Positions 1 to 5,136 of a stretch of DNA of 7,460 nucleotides are shown here, piece by piece. The DNA comes from Candidatus Peregrinibacteria bacterium RIFCSPLOWO2_01_FULL_39_12. Its GTDB lineage: Bacteria; Patescibacteriota; Gracilibacteria; UBA1369; LOWO2-01-FULL-3. The translations under genes and the position numbers were made by a program. The notes below the pieces were generated by a model that searched no databases, was not told the origin of the DNA, and saw only the letters and a list, made by a program, of their open reading frames with translations. The DNA lies in contig MFXA01000024.1 of NCBI GenBank assembly GCA_001787455.1, positions 1-7,460 of the forward strand. The letters are read 5' to 3'. Position 1 is the stretch's first letter. Every line of letters begins with the position of its first letter.

Positions 1-535
1 GCTGACTTAAAGGATTGAAAGAATTCGGAGAAACAACCAAATTGGTTATATTAATGGCCGGAGGATATATCTTAAAATCAGAAGATTCTACATCATAAGG
101 AGTATTATTATTCACGTCTGTGTACTCAACTTCCACTTCAACTTTATAATTTCCACTCGGGCAAATAGCTCCCGAATCGCCGCAAAAATCCTCGGCATCG
201 ACATCTATATCCTTGCCATTCCAGTCTGGAACATTTGGAGGATTAGCATTTGTCCATGTTGCTAAAGTTTTAATAACGGTATTGCCGTGCTTAACTTTCA
301 CATACCCGGTTGAATTTGCCAATTGTGCGGCAAGAGTATTATCAAAAACCACGGTAGTTTTAAGAACCTGTTCGGCAGCAGGCTCAAAAGTCTGCGGCGT
401 TGAATTTGGTTCTGCTGTCAAAGTTATACTTTGAATAATATTAGGAGTTAGAATAGGAAAAGCCAATACGGTTGTAGCAAAAACCGAAGCTAAAATAATC
501 CAAAGACCAAAAACGGAAGCCAGTTTTTTAAACAT
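1..535 (-). CDS. Secreted surface protein with FlgD-type Ig-like modules (C-terminus cut off by window edge)
   Basis: An open frame runs from ATG at 535-533 to the left edge without a stop, giving about 178 residues. Seen: a signal peptide (MFKK, then a hydrophobic stretch at about residues 8-24, likely cleaved after VLA at 25), then a mature, extracytoplasmic region without further membrane segments. Residues 105-137 (DWNGKDI, then CPSGNYKVEVEVEY) match the pattern of FlgD-type Ig-like modules, in which W-[ND]-G-x-[DN] is followed by a P-x-G-x-Y strand. Residues 162-176 (INITNLVVSPNSFNP) look like the first strand of a second module, so the missing part probably carries more repeats. Cys118 and Cys125 could form a disulfide inside the first module. 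No Shine-Dalgarno site precedes the ATG. The gene points away from the glycan operon and has its own promoter. A cell-surface or adhesive role is inferred; the ligand is unknown. Confidence 0.8.
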   Translation of the reverse strand, partial: MFKKLASVFGLWIILASVFATTVLAFPILTPNIIQSITLTAEPNSTPQTFEPAAEQVLKTTVVFDNTLAAQLANSTGYVKVKHGNTVIKTLATWTNANPPNVPDWNGKDIDVDAEDFCGDSGAICPSGNYKVEVEVEYTDVNNNTPYDVESSDFKIYPPAINITNLVVSPNSFNPLSQ

Positions 536-564
536 ATTTTTTTACATGTTATTAATAAAGGAGG

Positions 565-597
565 CTTATACTAAACAATATCCATAGTACAAGTCAA
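565..597 (-). promoter_or_regulatory. Putative promoter of the secreted-protein gene
   Basis: On the minus strand a -35-like TTGACT lies at 597-592. Two -10 choices follow: TAGTAT at 573-568 (18-base spacer, 4 of 6 matches) and TATAAG at 570-565 (21-base spacer, 5 of 6). Either would start a transcript about 20-30 bases before the ATG at 535. Consensus match only; not tested. Confidence 0.45.
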
Positions 598-684
598 TAG
601 TAAATACGGAAATTAGTCATCTTCTATTACATTTTCTAAAGCGACAAAAATTATGAAACGGTCTGGGAAATCAATCTTACAGAT

Positions 685-725
685 CAGAAATTTTGCGAAC
701 AGAAATTTTGCAAAAGCAAAATTTC
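685..725. repeat. Composite hairpin and direct repeat next to the HAD phosphatase stop
   Basis: Two identical 12-base copies of CAGAAATTTTGC lie at 685-696 and 700-711, three bases apart. The second copy is also the left arm of a perfect 10-base-pair inverted repeat: GAAATTTTGC at 702-711, loop AAAA, GCAAAATTTC at 716-725. It begins one base after the stop of the HAD phosphatase gene (read leftward), so it could stop or trim that transcript. There is no run of T after the stem in either direction, so it is not a classical intrinsic terminator. It shares TTTTGCGAA (691-699) with the hairpin at 5097-5113, which suggests one intergenic repeat family. Confidence 0.6.
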
Positions 726-726
726 C

Positions 727-1587
727 TTAATCTTCTAGCAAAGATTTAATCATGAAAAATGTGCCGTTCTCATTTAGAAGTCTTTTTCCGTTTTCATCCA
801 AAACCGGTTTTAGAAGTTTTAATTTCTTATTCAAATAACCGACTGTAAAAGGTGTTCCGTACTTGCCACTTAAAAAATAATAATCGTTTCCGCCGGTTTG
901 AGGGCTGTCTCCCATAACTAAAATTTCCCGCGCATTTTTGCCAAACTCGATTTTTCTTTTTTCCCTCAAAAACTTGGCGAAACAATTTATAGCGGCATCT
1001 TTATCGCCATTTGCCGGACACACCAAAACGCCGATTCCCGAATTTCCTGCATGCACAAATTTCTCGTAATTTTTATTTATTTTTTTGAGAATTTTCACTG
1101 TAATTGCGAAAATCTTATCTGATAATTTATACACATCATCAATATTTCTGTCCTCATAGTCATGCAAATTTGTTCTCATCACAATCACAATGCGGTGTGC
1201 ATTTTCATACACCTCGCCGTATTCTTTTATGGCATCCGATAAAATTTTCTTTAATTTTTCTTTATTGATGAAATGATTCGGCCAGCCAACCTTATGAAAC
1301 GGTTTGAATTTATTTTTCTTTAAATCAAAAGCATATCCGATAGCCCCGTTTTCCGCAAAAAGAAAAAGATTTTTCAGAAAAGATTCACGGTCTTTCGGTT
1401 TAATAATTTGAAGCAGAGTGGTTAAGCCGCGTTTTTCAAAAGATTCAAGCTGTCTGCCTGTGCAAAATGCAATCGGTATTTTTTTTGCAAGATCGCACAG
1501 CGCAAAAGCCATCTTTTTGGAAGGGGAATAAGCCCCTCTTTCGGTTATCGTTCCGTCAAAATCGAACATCGCCGCTTTAAACTGCAT
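727..1587 (-). CDS. HAD-superfamily phosphatase (Cof / sugar-phosphatase-like)
   Basis: 286 residues, cytosolic, no membrane segment. Haloacid-dehalogenase motifs are visible in order. Motif I is FDFDGT with the nucleophile Asp9 and acid/base Asp11. Motif II is FCTGR with Thr43. The ENGA at 79-82 is typical of the type IIB cap subfamily. A lysine in NGDKDAAI (Lys196) probably serves as motif III. Motif IV is MGDS...GGND with Asp227 and Asp235. Family members remove phosphate from small substrates such as sugar phosphates using Mg2+; the substrate cannot be read from the sequence. The residues between motifs II and III (about 80-190) form the likely cap. The ATG at 1587-1585 directly follows the TAA of the upstream membrane gene, so translation is probably coupled. 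Placement at the end of a glycan-gene operon would fit a nucleotide-sugar or polysaccharide role, but that is inference. Confidence 0.85.
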   Translation of the reverse strand: MQFKAAMFDFDGTITERGAYSPSKKMAFALCDLAKKIPIAFCTGRQLESFEKRGLTTLLQIIKPKDRESFLKNLFLFAENGAIGYAFDLKKNKFKPFHKVGWPNHFINKEKLKKILSDAIKEYGEVYENAHRIVIVMRTNLHDYEDRNIDDVYKLSDKIFAITVKILKKINKNYEKFVHAGNSGIGVLVCPANGDKDAAINCFAKFLREKRKIEFGKNAREILVMGDSPQTGGNDYYFLSGKYGTPFTVGYLNKKLKLLKPVLDENGKRLLNENGTFFMIKSLLED

Positions 1588-2022
1588 TTATTTCTTGTTT
1601 TCTTTTTTAATTATTCCCCAGTGAACAAAGTATAAAGGTAAAGCGATAATCAACATCGAAAGCCACATTACAATTTCCTGCTTTAAATCATTTTTAGCCT
1701 GATTTAGTCGGCTGATTTTCGCTTCTTCCAAGCATTTTGCTTTCTCGGCGTCAATTTCAGTTTGAGACTTATTCGGATATTTCTTGATTGATTTTCCGCT
1801 CGCAGGGTCGTAAGTGTATAAAAGAGAATCATCTGTACATTCATAAATATTTTTTGGATTTTCCAGCTCCATTTCGCTCCAGCTCTTTACGTCAAAAACA
1901 TATTCATTGAGAACAATGCGAAGGAGCCCGATTGCGCCGATAATCACAAGCACAATCGAAATTGCCGTCACAAGATAAAGATAAACGGTGCGGATAATAC
2001 TAACTTTTTTAACCGGTTCCAT
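1588..2022 (-). CDS. Two-helix membrane protein with extracytoplasmic loop, function unknown
   Basis: I chose ATG at 2022-2020 (144 residues). An upstream GTG at 2076 would add 18 residues, but the sequence from MEPVKKVSIIRTVYLYL looks like the natural start of this kind of protein. A basic N-terminus leads into a long hydrophobic helix (about 9-36). A polar loop (37-116) follows, then a second helix (about 117-137) and a lysine-rich tail (KKENKK). By the positive-inside rule both ends are in the cytosol and the loop is outside. The loop holds Cys62 and Cys97, which could pair, and a charged, probably helical or coiled stretch at about 88-116. The first helix resembles small uncharacterised membrane proteins frequent in Patescibacteria (perhaps DUF5671-like; unverified). 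It lies 84 bases after the O-antigen-ligase-like gene and abuts the HAD gene. No Shine-Dalgarno site is present. No function is assigned. Confidence 0.7.
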   Translation of the reverse strand: MEPVKKVSIIRTVYLYLVTAISIVLVIIGAIGLLRIVLNEYVFDVKSWSEMELENPKNIYECTDDSLLYTYDPASGKSIKKYPNKSQTEIDAEKAKCLEEAKISRLNQAKNDLKQEIVMWLSMLIIALPLYFVHWGIIKKENKK

Positions 2023-2106
2023 AAAAATTTGGTAATTTAGTAAAATGCTTATTGATACTAACAAATGTAAACCCACTCCGCAAGAAATAGAGAGATTAAC
2101 AAATCC

Positions 2107-3411
2107 CTATTGATTTTTGGATCTAAAAACATGCGCCAAAACAATCATCATCCAAAAAAAGTAAGCGGTTGACTGCGACCAGTAATACGAATCAATCAGT
2201 CCGTGAATCATTATGGCAAGAATCACAAACACAAACGGATTGCCGACTAAAAATTTCGTATGCCAAAAAACGCCGATTATCAAAAGTAAAATTCCCAAAA
2301 ATCCAAAAACTCCCAGATTAGTCCAGAAACTCATGAAAAAATTGTGAGCATGCGGGGGTATGTGCGATTCGTTTAATTTATGCCCCAAAACTTTTTCCTG
2401 ATTTTCTTTAAAATAACTTTGATACTGATTTAACCCGACACCCAAGACCGGACGTTCTTTAATTATAGCCCAATTCATCTTAAAAATTTCCTTTCTGCTT
2501 GTGGCGGAAGTTTCGTACTTAAAATCAATTTGATTAGTCAGAATTTTGAACTTGTATGAATTTTTTTGTAAAAGATAAATCCCGCCGCCGGCAATCACCA
2601 GCAGTAAAAATAAAATAATGAATTTCTTGAAACTGAATTTTCTGAAAAGGAAAAAGCTTAATGTAAGAAAAACCGCCGCATAAGCTCCGTAAGACTGGGT
2701 TAGATACACAACAGTTGCGCTTAAAACAGCGACAGATAAGAACAGCCACAATTTCCAGCCAAAATTCTTCTTAACAAACAAATTAACTCCTTGTATAAAA
2801 GAAATTATCAGGGCGGGAGTCGCAAAAAACGCCGCCCAGTTCGCGCTTGAGCTTTTTAAAGTGATATAATCAACAAACGGCCAAGCCAGCCTGCCTGTAA
2901 AATCCTTTTGTTCGCCGGGGAAAATCCCAAAAAAATGCTGGATTAAAGCCAAAATCGCAAAAATGCCGACCATAATAATGTAGCTTATAACAATTTTCTC
3001 GATTATTTCCTCCTTCAAAGTTTTATATAAAAGAAGCACAAAAATAATGGGATACAAAAAAAGACTCCTGAAATATTCAAACGGCGCATTTAAAATCGGC
3101 TCATGAATTTCCTGTAAAAAAATCTGCAAAATTCCTGAAACCACGAGCAAAAAAACGCCGAGCCATAATATTAAAGGTATTTTCGCTTTGTTTATGAGTA
3201 TCGAATCGCTTAAAACTCCCACAAAAAAAACAATAAACAGAGTCATTACGAATAAATCCACAACAGTCCAGTAATCGAAAGGGAATTGTCCTTTGAAAAT
3301 GCCCTGATACGGCAAAAAACTTTGAAAATGAAACTGCAACATCGCCACAAAAACCACCCACGGGCTTAAAATAAACAGAAAATTGTAAAATTGTAAAAAG
3401 TAACGCTTCAA
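2107..3411 (-). CDS. O-antigen ligase / polymerase-like membrane protein (Wzy/WaaL superfamily)
   Basis: 434 residues with about ten or more hydrophobic helices across nearly the whole length. The family signature lies in the C-terminal half. A large extracytoplasmic loop holds SRKEIFKMNW...ERPVLGVGLNQY (305-330), with Arg306, Arg320 and the PxxGxG element. It is followed by PPHAHNFFMSFWTNLGVFG (352-370), with His354, His356 and Asn357. The final helices carry HGLIDSYYW (403-411), a pattern seen in O-antigen-ligase-like proteins of many Patescibacteria. Such enzymes polymerise or transfer lipid-linked glycans on the outer face of the membrane. Ligase and polymerase cannot be told apart here, and no lipid A genes are visible. 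The start is TTG at 3411: a TAA lies in frame a few codons upstream and the next methionine is residue 24, inside the first helix. It is the first gene of the leftward operon. Confidence 0.85.
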   Translation of the reverse strand: MKRYFLQFYNFLFILSPWVVFVAMLQFHFQSFLPYQGIFKGQFPFDYWTVVDLFVMTLFIVFFVGVLSDSILINKAKIPLILWLGVFLLVVSGILQIFLQEIHEPILNAPFEYFRSLFLYPIIFVLLLYKTLKEEIIEKIVISYIIMVGIFAILALIQHFFGIFPGEQKDFTGRLAWPFVDYITLKSSSANWAAFFATPALIISFIQGVNLFVKKNFGWKLWLFLSVAVLSATVVYLTQSYGAYAAVFLTLSFFLFRKFSFKKFIILFLLLVIAGGGIYLLQKNSYKFKILTNQIDFKYETSATSRKEIFKMNWAIIKERPVLGVGLNQYQSYFKENQEKVLGHKLNESHIPPHAHNFFMSFWTNLGVFGFLGILLLIIGVFWHTKFLVGNPFVFVILAIMIHGLIDSYYWSQSTAYFFWMMIVLAHVFRSKNQ

Positions 3412-3431
3412 AATAATTTTTTAATGGAAAA

Positions 3432-3437
3432 ATTATA
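3432..3437 (-). promoter_or_regulatory. Perfect -10 element of the leftward glycan operon
   Basis: TATAAT is read on the minus strand at 3437-3432. The best -35 at a 16-base spacer is TGGCTT (3459-3454), a poor match, so the promoter may need an activator or be weak. Transcription would start near 3425, only about a dozen bases before the TTG start at 3411. It is back to back with the rightward promoter at 3462-3490. Confidence 0.5.
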
Positions 3438-3461
3438 ACCGTTTTTTCCCAAAAAGCCAGA

Positions 3462-3490
3462 TTGACGGATGTATCAAGATATGGTATTAT
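3462..3490 (+). promoter_or_regulatory. Strong sigma-70-type promoter of the acidic protein gene
   Basis: TTGACG (3462-3467) and TATTAT (3485-3490) are each one base from consensus and are separated by exactly 17 bases. Initiation near 3497 leaves a leader of about 12 bases before ATG at 3509. The leader is A-rich and has no Shine-Dalgarno site. This is the best promoter in the window. Confidence 0.7.
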
Positions 3491-3508
3491 AACGAAAACA
3501 AAAATAAA

Positions 3509-4807
3509 ATGTTCAAAGAAAAATATTTAATTTTTAAAGAAGGAGAGCCGAAAACGCAATCTGCGGAACATCGCGAAAAAACAAACAAAGGATCTGACGA
3601 ACTCGAATCACATTCTTCAGATACTGCGGGAGATTTGTTGAGTGAAAAATCCATAGAAGAAAAAGCGGAAGAAGTAATGAGTGAGCTTTATGAATTATTT
3701 GCAAAAGGCGACGGTCCTGTTTCTGAAAAATTTTTTAAGAAAACTCAAAGCGGAAACTTTATTTTTGAAACTCTTTTAGGAAATAAAATGAAAGATTATG
3801 TAATGGAAAAGGTAAGAGAAGGATTTGAATTTGGAGGATATGAATATGGGGGAATCACGCTTTATTGGTGGACGCCTGCGCCTGAAAAAGAGATGGTAGC
3901 AGAAGTAAATCCTTCATTTTTGGATAAAAAAGTATATGACCTATTAAACGAAAAAACCGAAAAACTCATAGTAAAAGCCAAACAGGAAATTTTAGAAAAA
4001 AAACTGAATCGCGATATAAAACCGATTTTTGAAGAGCTTGTACAGCAAAATCTGCTTCCATCAACATTTACATTTGAACAATTTATAAAAAGCGATTTTG
4101 CGCGAGATTTAAGCGATATGACCAAAGTAAATCATGACACACCGCCAACAGCCTACACATGGGAAATCACTTCGGAAGGTGTGCTTTTCACGCCATCGGA
4201 AGAAATAACAGAAGCGGGATTTCCTGACGTGATCGAATTGAAAATAAAAGACTATGATTCAAATTTGAATTACAAAAAAAACACTCCAAAACATAATACG
4301 CAGAAAATGGTTGACGAAGACGAAGACGAAATCTCGGAAGAGCAGGAATACGATGAAGACCTGCAAGCACACGAAGACAACCTCGATTTAATTGCCGCAA
4401 GAGATCAAGAACTCGAAGAACTTCACTCCAAGGAAATTAAACCATATATGAAAGATGTAGAAGATTTCATAAGCTATGGAATAGGCAATGGACTAACGTT
4501 GGCAGAAATTAAAGATCAAATACATGCCAACTTCGACGAAAAAAAGGGCATAATATTCGATAAATTAAAGAACATAGCAGCATCTGATTCATATGAAGAC
4601 GAATATGATGGTAATACTGACAGTGGTAGCGAACAATTGGTGGAAGACTACGATAGGGAATTTGAAGAATGGCGAAAGACTCTATTTGAAAAATATAAAC
4701 TGCCACTCAATAATTACACATCCAGCGATTCCGAAGACGACTTCGGAGATGATAGTTCCGAAGACGACGGCTTAGGTGAAGACTTCTTCAAAGAAGAAGA
4801 CGATTAG
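3509..4807 (+). CDS. Acidic cytosolic protein, family not recognised
   Basis: 432 residues with no signal peptide and no membrane segment. The coding bias is clean and a strong promoter lies just upstream, so I take it as real. Residues 1-60 are charged and probably disordered. Residues 60-250 look folded, with helices around 55-65, 75-105, 138-165 and 170-200 and an aromatic-rich strand pair (GGYEYGGITLYWW, 109-121). Residues 265-310 are dominated by Asp and Glu. Residues 308-355 look helical again. The end, 405-432, is a Ser/Asp/Glu tail (SDSEDD, DSSEDD). The phrase G-[IV]-x-L-x-x-TP-like appears twice (114-123 and 224-229), and IKP opens two helical segments (170 and 310), so degenerate internal duplication is possible. 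Acidic tails of this kind can bind basic proteins or metal ions, but I assign no function. The stop codon overlaps that of the opposing small gene. Confidence 0.75.
   Translation: MFKEKYLIFKEGEPKTQSAEHREKTNKGSDELESHSSDTAGDLLSEKSIEEKAEEVMSELYELFAKGDGPVSEKFFKKTQSGNFIFETLLGNKMKDYVMEKVREGFEFGGYEYGGITLYWWTPAPEKEMVAEVNPSFLDKKVYDLLNEKTEKLIVKAKQEILEKKLNRDIKPIFEELVQQNLLPSTFTFEQFIKSDFARDLSDMTKVNHDTPPTAYTWEITSEGVLFTPSEEITEAGFPDVIELKIKDYDSNLNYKKNTPKHNTQKMVDEDEDEISEEQEYDEDLQAHEDNLDLIAARDQELEELHSKEIKPYMKDVEDFISYGIGNGLTLAEIKDQIHANFDEKKGIIFDKLKNIAASDSYEDEYDGNTDSGSEQLVEDYDREFEEWRKTLFEKYKLPLNNYTSSDSEDDFGDDSSEDDGLGEDFFKEEDD
4730..4799 (+). repeat. Short hairpins and a 13-base direct repeat at the 3' end of the acidic gene
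   Basis: TTCCGAAGACGAC occurs at 4729-4741 and 4756-4768, exactly nine codons apart and in frame; this encodes the repeated SEDD tail. The first copy continues into a perfect 7-base-pair hairpin (TCCGAAG, loop ACGA, CTTCGGA; 4730-4747). A second perfect hairpin (CTTCTTC, loop AAA, GAAGAAG) sits at 4783-4799, six bases before the stop. Neither is followed by a T run. They may be by-products of repeated Asp/Glu codons or may protect the end of the convergent transcripts. Confidence 0.4.
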
Positions 4808-5001
4808 TCCTTACAGCATCCTCTGCATGAGCAGAATCCGCTTACAGCGTAAAGCAAAATTCCTGCCGGCCACCATTTCATTACAAAATCGGAAAAAGCG
4901 CCCATCTCAACTCCTAAATTTACAAGGAGCAATAACAAAGCTGTTACTCCCAAAATAAGCGGAGCAACCCATCGGCATACGGTGCAAAGACCATTACTCA
5001 T
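4804..5001 (-). CDS. Cysteine-rich 65-residue double-helix membrane protein, function unknown
   Basis: I chose ATG at 5001-4999. A longer reading from 5121 adds 40 residues, but these come from the antisense of an intergenic hairpin repeat and look spurious. The protein opens MSNGLCTVCR with Cys6 and Cys9 as a CxxC. A hydrophobic helix (about 11-31) follows, then a short turn with Glu32, a second helix with KWWPAG at its start (about 42-57), and an end with CSCRGCCKD, giving Cys57, Cys59, Cys62 and Cys63. Arginine and lysine at both ends predict that both termini are cytosolic. All six cysteines would then lie on one side and could form a metal or redox site; this is inference. The last four bases overlap the stop of the acidic gene, tail to tail. 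I recognise no named family. Confidence 0.65.
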   Translation of the reverse strand: MSNGLCTVCRWVAPLILGVTALLLLLVNLGVEMGAFSDFVMKWWPAGILLYAVSGFCSCRGCCKD

Positions 5002-5024
5002 AGAAAGAAGGTTAAAAATAAACC

Positions 5025-5030
5025 AGTATA
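5025..5030 (-). promoter_or_regulatory. Possible -10 element for the small cysteine-rich gene
   Basis: TATACT is read on the minus strand at 5030-5025, five of six matches. It would start transcription about 16 bases before the ATG at 5001. No good -35 sits at a normal distance; TTGCAA at 5059-5054 is too far (23 bases). Weak evidence. Confidence 0.25.
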
Positions 5031-5061
5031 TTTTTACCACACCTTTGATTTTCTTGCAACA

Positions 5062-5082
5062 GACACGAGCATAGCGAGTGTC
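5062..5082. repeat. Intergenic hairpin repeat, copy A
   Basis: The arms GACAC (5062-5066) and GTGTC (5078-5082) pair. Inside them are two opposed G-A mismatches (5067 with 5077, 5068 with 5076), then GC/GC (5069-5070 with 5074-5075) around an ATA loop. The repeat extends into CCCAGC and closely matches copy B at 6435-6456, except for one compensatory base pair and one extra loop base. It lies between the small cysteine-rich gene and hflX. Confidence 0.65.
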
Positions 5083-5096
5083 CCAGCCATCAAAAA

Positions 5097-5113
5097 GTTT
5101 TGCGAAGCAAAAC
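5097..5113. repeat. Perfect 7-base-pair hairpin with GAA loop upstream of hflX
   Basis: GTTTTGC (5097-5103), loop GAA, GCAAAAC (5107-5113). The core GCGAAGC (5102-5108) is the well-known DNA mini-hairpin of unusually high stability. The element shares TTTTGCGAA with the repeat at 691-699 and ends 23 bases before the hflX start. Its middle overlaps the proposed -35 of hflX. Confidence 0.65.
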
Positions 5114-5128
5114 ACAATCATCTAATAT
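5100..5128 (+). promoter_or_regulatory. Possible hflX promoter giving an almost leaderless transcript
   Basis: TTGCGA (5100-5105, 4 of 6 matches) and TAATAT (5123-5128, 4 of 6) are 17 bases apart. Initiation would fall near 5135, one or two bases before ATG at 5137. The -35 lies inside the GAA-loop hairpin. Moderate match only; an overlapping TATCAT at 5128-5133 is another -10 choice. Confidence 0.35.
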
Positions 5129-5136
5129 ATCATAAG

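Noticed and set aside
213..434. Plus-strand open frame of 73 residues
   Set aside because: It is antisense to the secreted-protein gene, which has a signal peptide and recognisable modules; this frame has no promoter, no Shine-Dalgarno site and no protein-like pattern.
557..564. Consensus Shine-Dalgarno word AAAGGAGG on the plus strand
   Set aside because: No ATG, GTG or TTG follows at a usable distance and no plus-strand frame begins there. It lies between the -10 and the start of the leftward gene and is probably chance.
685..711. CRISPR-like direct repeat
   Set aside because: Only two 12-base copies three bases apart, with no spacers of normal length and no cas genes.
702..725. Intrinsic terminator for the HAD phosphatase operon
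   Set aside because: The stem is perfect but AT-rich and not followed by a T run on the minus strand, so I list it as a repeat with only possible transcript-end function.
2023..2076. GTG start adding 18 residues to the two-helix membrane protein
   Set aside because: The ATG at 2022 places a basic stretch just before the first helix, as expected. The extension has no supporting ribosome site and would put extra hydrophobic residues before the basic stretch.
4593..4958. Plus-strand open frames of 60 residues each
   Set aside because: One is out of frame inside the acidic gene and the other crosses its end and runs antisense to the cysteine-rich gene. Both look like shadows.
5002..5121. 40-residue N-terminal extension of the small cysteine-rich protein
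   Set aside because: It is encoded by the antisense of hairpin repeats at 5062-5113, has no hydrophobic or signal pattern consistent with the rest, and would replace a well-placed ATG at 5001.
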